NCBI RefSeq assembly: GCF_000178855.1
Contig: NZ_ADVG01000004.1
Location: 248,001-312,000, forward strand
Direction of reading: 5' to 3'
DNA length: 64,000 nucleotides
DNA from: Ktedonobacter racemifer DSM 44963
GTDB lineage: Bacteria; Chloroflexota; Ktedonobacteria; Ktedonobacterales; Ktedonobacteraceae
This document shows, piece after piece, positions 62,186 through 64,000 of this stretch. The notes beneath the pieces were generated by a model that had not been told where the DNA came from, did not search any database, and worked only from the letters and a program-made list of their open reading frames with translations. Position 1 is the first letter of the stretch. Every line of letters starts with the position of its first letter. Made by a program: the position numbers and the translations under genes.

Positions 62186-64000
62186 TTAATGAACTGTCGT
62201 CTGCACTTGAGGCCGTGTATAGCGCTTTGCGGGTGTTAACACAATGGGTTGGAGTTCTGGCGCAGCGAACGAGGCCAGACGACGTTCCTCTGGCACAGGC
62301 CGATAGAGCGTCGTGCGTTGGAGGGGAATACGTCCGATTTCGTAGATAATCTCCTCCATCTGCTCAGGCGGTAACTCCTGACCCATTTCGCCGCCAGCCG
62401 CACGCGTGATGCTCTCATTCATCAGCGTCCCACCTAGATCGTTGGCTCCCGCTTGCAAAACAGCCTGAATGCCCTTGCGTCCCATTTTTACCCAGGAGAC
62501 CTGAATGTTTGTAATATGTGGATATAAGACTAAGCGGGCCACAGCGTGCATCAGCACCGCCTCGCGGAAGGTTGGCCCCTTGCGTGCACGGCCTTTCCAG
62601 TACATTGGAGCCTCCATATGCACAAAGGGGAGCGGCACAAACTCAGTAATCCCGCCAGTGCGCTCCTGAAGACCTTTCACACGTAGCAGGTGGCGTGCCC
62701 AGTGGACCGGCTGCTCAATATGACCATACATGACCGTACTGGTTGTGCGTAAACCAACCTTGTGCGCCTCCTCGATCACCTCTAACCACTGGTCCGTCTT
62801 AATCTTGTCAGGGCAGAGGGTCGCCCGCACCTCATCATCTAGAATCTCAGCAGCCGTCCCAGGAAGCGTACTGAGTCCTGCCTCCTTCAACTGAACCAGA
62901 AAGTCATGCAGACTGAGACCAAGCGTCTGTGCACCTTGCCAGACCTCCAGCGGCGAGAATGCATGGATATGCATCTCCGGCAATGCCGCCTTAATTGCCC
63001 GACAAATATTCAAGTACGTCTCGCCCGTATACTCTGGATGGATGCCGCCCTGCATACAGACCTCAGTTGCCCCGCGTGCCCAGGCCTCCTGAGCGCGTCT
63101 GACTACCTCATCCAGACCCAGATCGTAAGGCGTCCCACGTAAATTCTCGCTGAGTTTCCCCTTTGAGAAAGCACAGAACTGGCATTTGAAGTAACAAATG
63201 TTGGTATAATTGATATTGCGGTTGACCGCATACGAAACAACATCCCCATTTACACGCTGACGCAACGTATCGGCAGCGCGACACACAGCCACGAAATCGG
63301 CACCTCGTGCCTGAAACAGCCGAACAACCTCAGCCTCGCGCACCGGCTCAGCCGCCAGAGCCTTCCCAATGATCATCTGCACATCAGCGGAGACATGCTC
63401 CAGCACCTTCCCCTGCGTCTGTGTGATTAGCTCCAGCTCTTCGGCGGGAAGCTCAGCCTGAGCGCCGGGAGACCAGTCACTTGTTCGCGCATAGCCCTCG
63501 CTATCACTGGACTGTAAGAGCGGTGTCAGCAATTGCTGGTCCTGCCACTGTGACGCAGCGAGAACATAACTCGGATAGACCGCCAGACGTTCCACCACCA
63601 CCTTCCCAGTTTCTGCCGTCCGCTCAGCCAGCTCTTGCAGATGAGGCCAGCGAGCTTCCGGGTTTACATGATCGGGCGTCACCGGCGAAACACCACCCCA
63701 GTCATTCAAGCCCGCGCTCACCAATTGCTGGTAGACCCCAGGACTCAGATTGGGAGGAGCCTGAATATTCATGGTCCCGCCAAAGATCACACGAGCGACA
63801 GCCAGCGTCCAGAGCAGATCATCCAGATCAGGTTCCTGCGCATTGGCCATCTTTGTTCCCGGCTTGGCGCGGAAATTCTGGACAATAATCTCCTGAATGT
63901 GACCGTATTGCTGATGGAGAGCGCGCAGCGCCAGCAGCGACTCAATACGCTCCAGCCGAGTCTCCCCAATTCCAATCAGAATTCCAGATGTAAACGGTAC
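62186..64000 (-). CDS. fbiC: FO synthase (CofG-CofH fusion), 5' end outside the window
   Basis: Open from the window edge. The first codons give FTSGILIGIGETRLERIESLL, the end of the CofG radical-SAM domain; after a linker, the CofH domain has its CxxxCxxC iron-sulphur motif in NICYFKCQFCAF, followed by CMQGGIHPEYTGETYL, HAFSPLEVWQGAQTL, LPGTAAEILDDEVR, TSTVMYGHIEQP, FVPLPFVH and GGTLMNESITRAAGG. The enzyme joins 5-amino-6-ribitylaminouracil and tyrosine to make FO, the chromophore of F420. An internal ATG at 63850 is not the start. Confidence 0.93.
   Translation of the reverse strand, partial: VPFTSGILIGIGETRLERIESLLALRALHQQYGHIQEIIVQNFRAKPGTKMANAQEPDLDDLLWTLAVARVIFGGTMNIQAPPNLSPGVYQQLVSAGLNDWGGVSPVTPDHVNPEARWPHLQELAERTAETGKVVVERLAVYPSYVLAASQWQDQQLLTPLLQSSDSEGYARTSDWSPGAQAELPAEELELITQTQGKVLEHVSADVQMIIGKALAAEPVREAEVVRLFQARGADFVAVCRAADTLRQRVNGDVVSYAVNRNINYTNICYFKCQFCAFSKGKLSENLRGTPYDLGLDEVVRRAQEAWARGATEVCMQGGIHPEYTGETYLNICRAIKAALPEMHIHAFSPLEVWQGAQTLGLSLHDFLVQLKEAGLSTLPGTAAEILDDEVRATLCPDKIKTDQWLEVIEEAHKVGLRTTSTVMYGHIEQPVHWARHLLRVKGLQERTGGITEFVPLPFVHMEAPMYWKGRARKGPTFREAVLMHAVARLVLYPHITNIQVSWVKMGRKGIQAVLQAGANDLGGTLMNESITRAAGGEMGQELPPEQMEEIIYEIGRIPLQRTTLYRPVPEERRLASFAAPELQPIVLTPAKRYTRPQVQTTVH

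Overview
The window is GC-moderate bacterial chromosome crowded with insertion sequences. I infer a Chloroflexota bacterium of the Ktedonobacteria type; no rRNA or other marker is present to prove it. Reasons: complete F420 use (an F420-dependent glucose-6-phosphate dehydrogenase, two further luciferase-like F420 enzymes, FO synthase), many ECF sigma factors, many small flavin, VOC and NmrA enzymes in near-identical paralogous pairs, and a very heavy load of IS elements and group II introns. No tRNA, rRNA or CRISPR array was seen.

Layout. 1-12.8 kb: almost all genes on the minus strand. An ECF sigma factor with a WD40 membrane partner, an LLM oxidoreductase, a group II maturase/IS3 scrap, two alpha/beta hydrolases (one an epoxide hydrolase), then an ECF42-type operon (YCII/DGPF protein, ECF42 sigma factor with C-terminal extension, VOC protein), a LysE exporter, fgd, a DHFR/RibD-C protein and a third LLM enzyme. 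12.9-22.6 kb: an MFS exporter gene broken into three pieces by an IS4-superfamily element and an ISL3 element; the ISL3 transposase is split by an ORF-less group II intron, which is split by an IS630 element. 22.6-32.3 kb: an alpha/beta hydrolase pair divergent from a TetR gene with a triple operator, then DHFR-like, NmrA, ABM and VOC genes. 32.3-38.9 kb: a graveyard of fragments around an alpha/beta hydrolase and a DUF899 gene. 38.9-44.7 kb: ohr, an ECF sigma factor, an orphan TnpB with its omega-RNA end, and a two-component flavin monooxygenase. 45-54 kb: recombinase relics and an IS110 transposase gene split by an RT-bearing group II intron and by a serine-recombinase element that itself carries an ISAs1 insertion. 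54-60 kb: HxlR regulator, NmrA and hydrolase/TetR paralogues, another IS110. 60-64 kb: fbiC-ribD-ribA.

How genes work together. fbiC needs 5-amino-6-ribitylaminouracil, whose early steps are made by RibA and RibD, so the last operon looks like an FO/F420 precursor unit, and fgd supplies F420H2 to the LLM enzymes. The ECF42 operon, lysE, an LLM gene and one orphan site share a promoter of the form TGTC[CG]-N19-CGTC, pointing to a small ECF42 regulon. Two of these four sites are followed by a conserved 5'-UTR hairpin and a tiny ORF encoding repeats of LNWIP; I consider this the most novel observation.

Most coordinates of element ends and intron ends were read by eye from repeats and from how well the broken reading frame rejoins.
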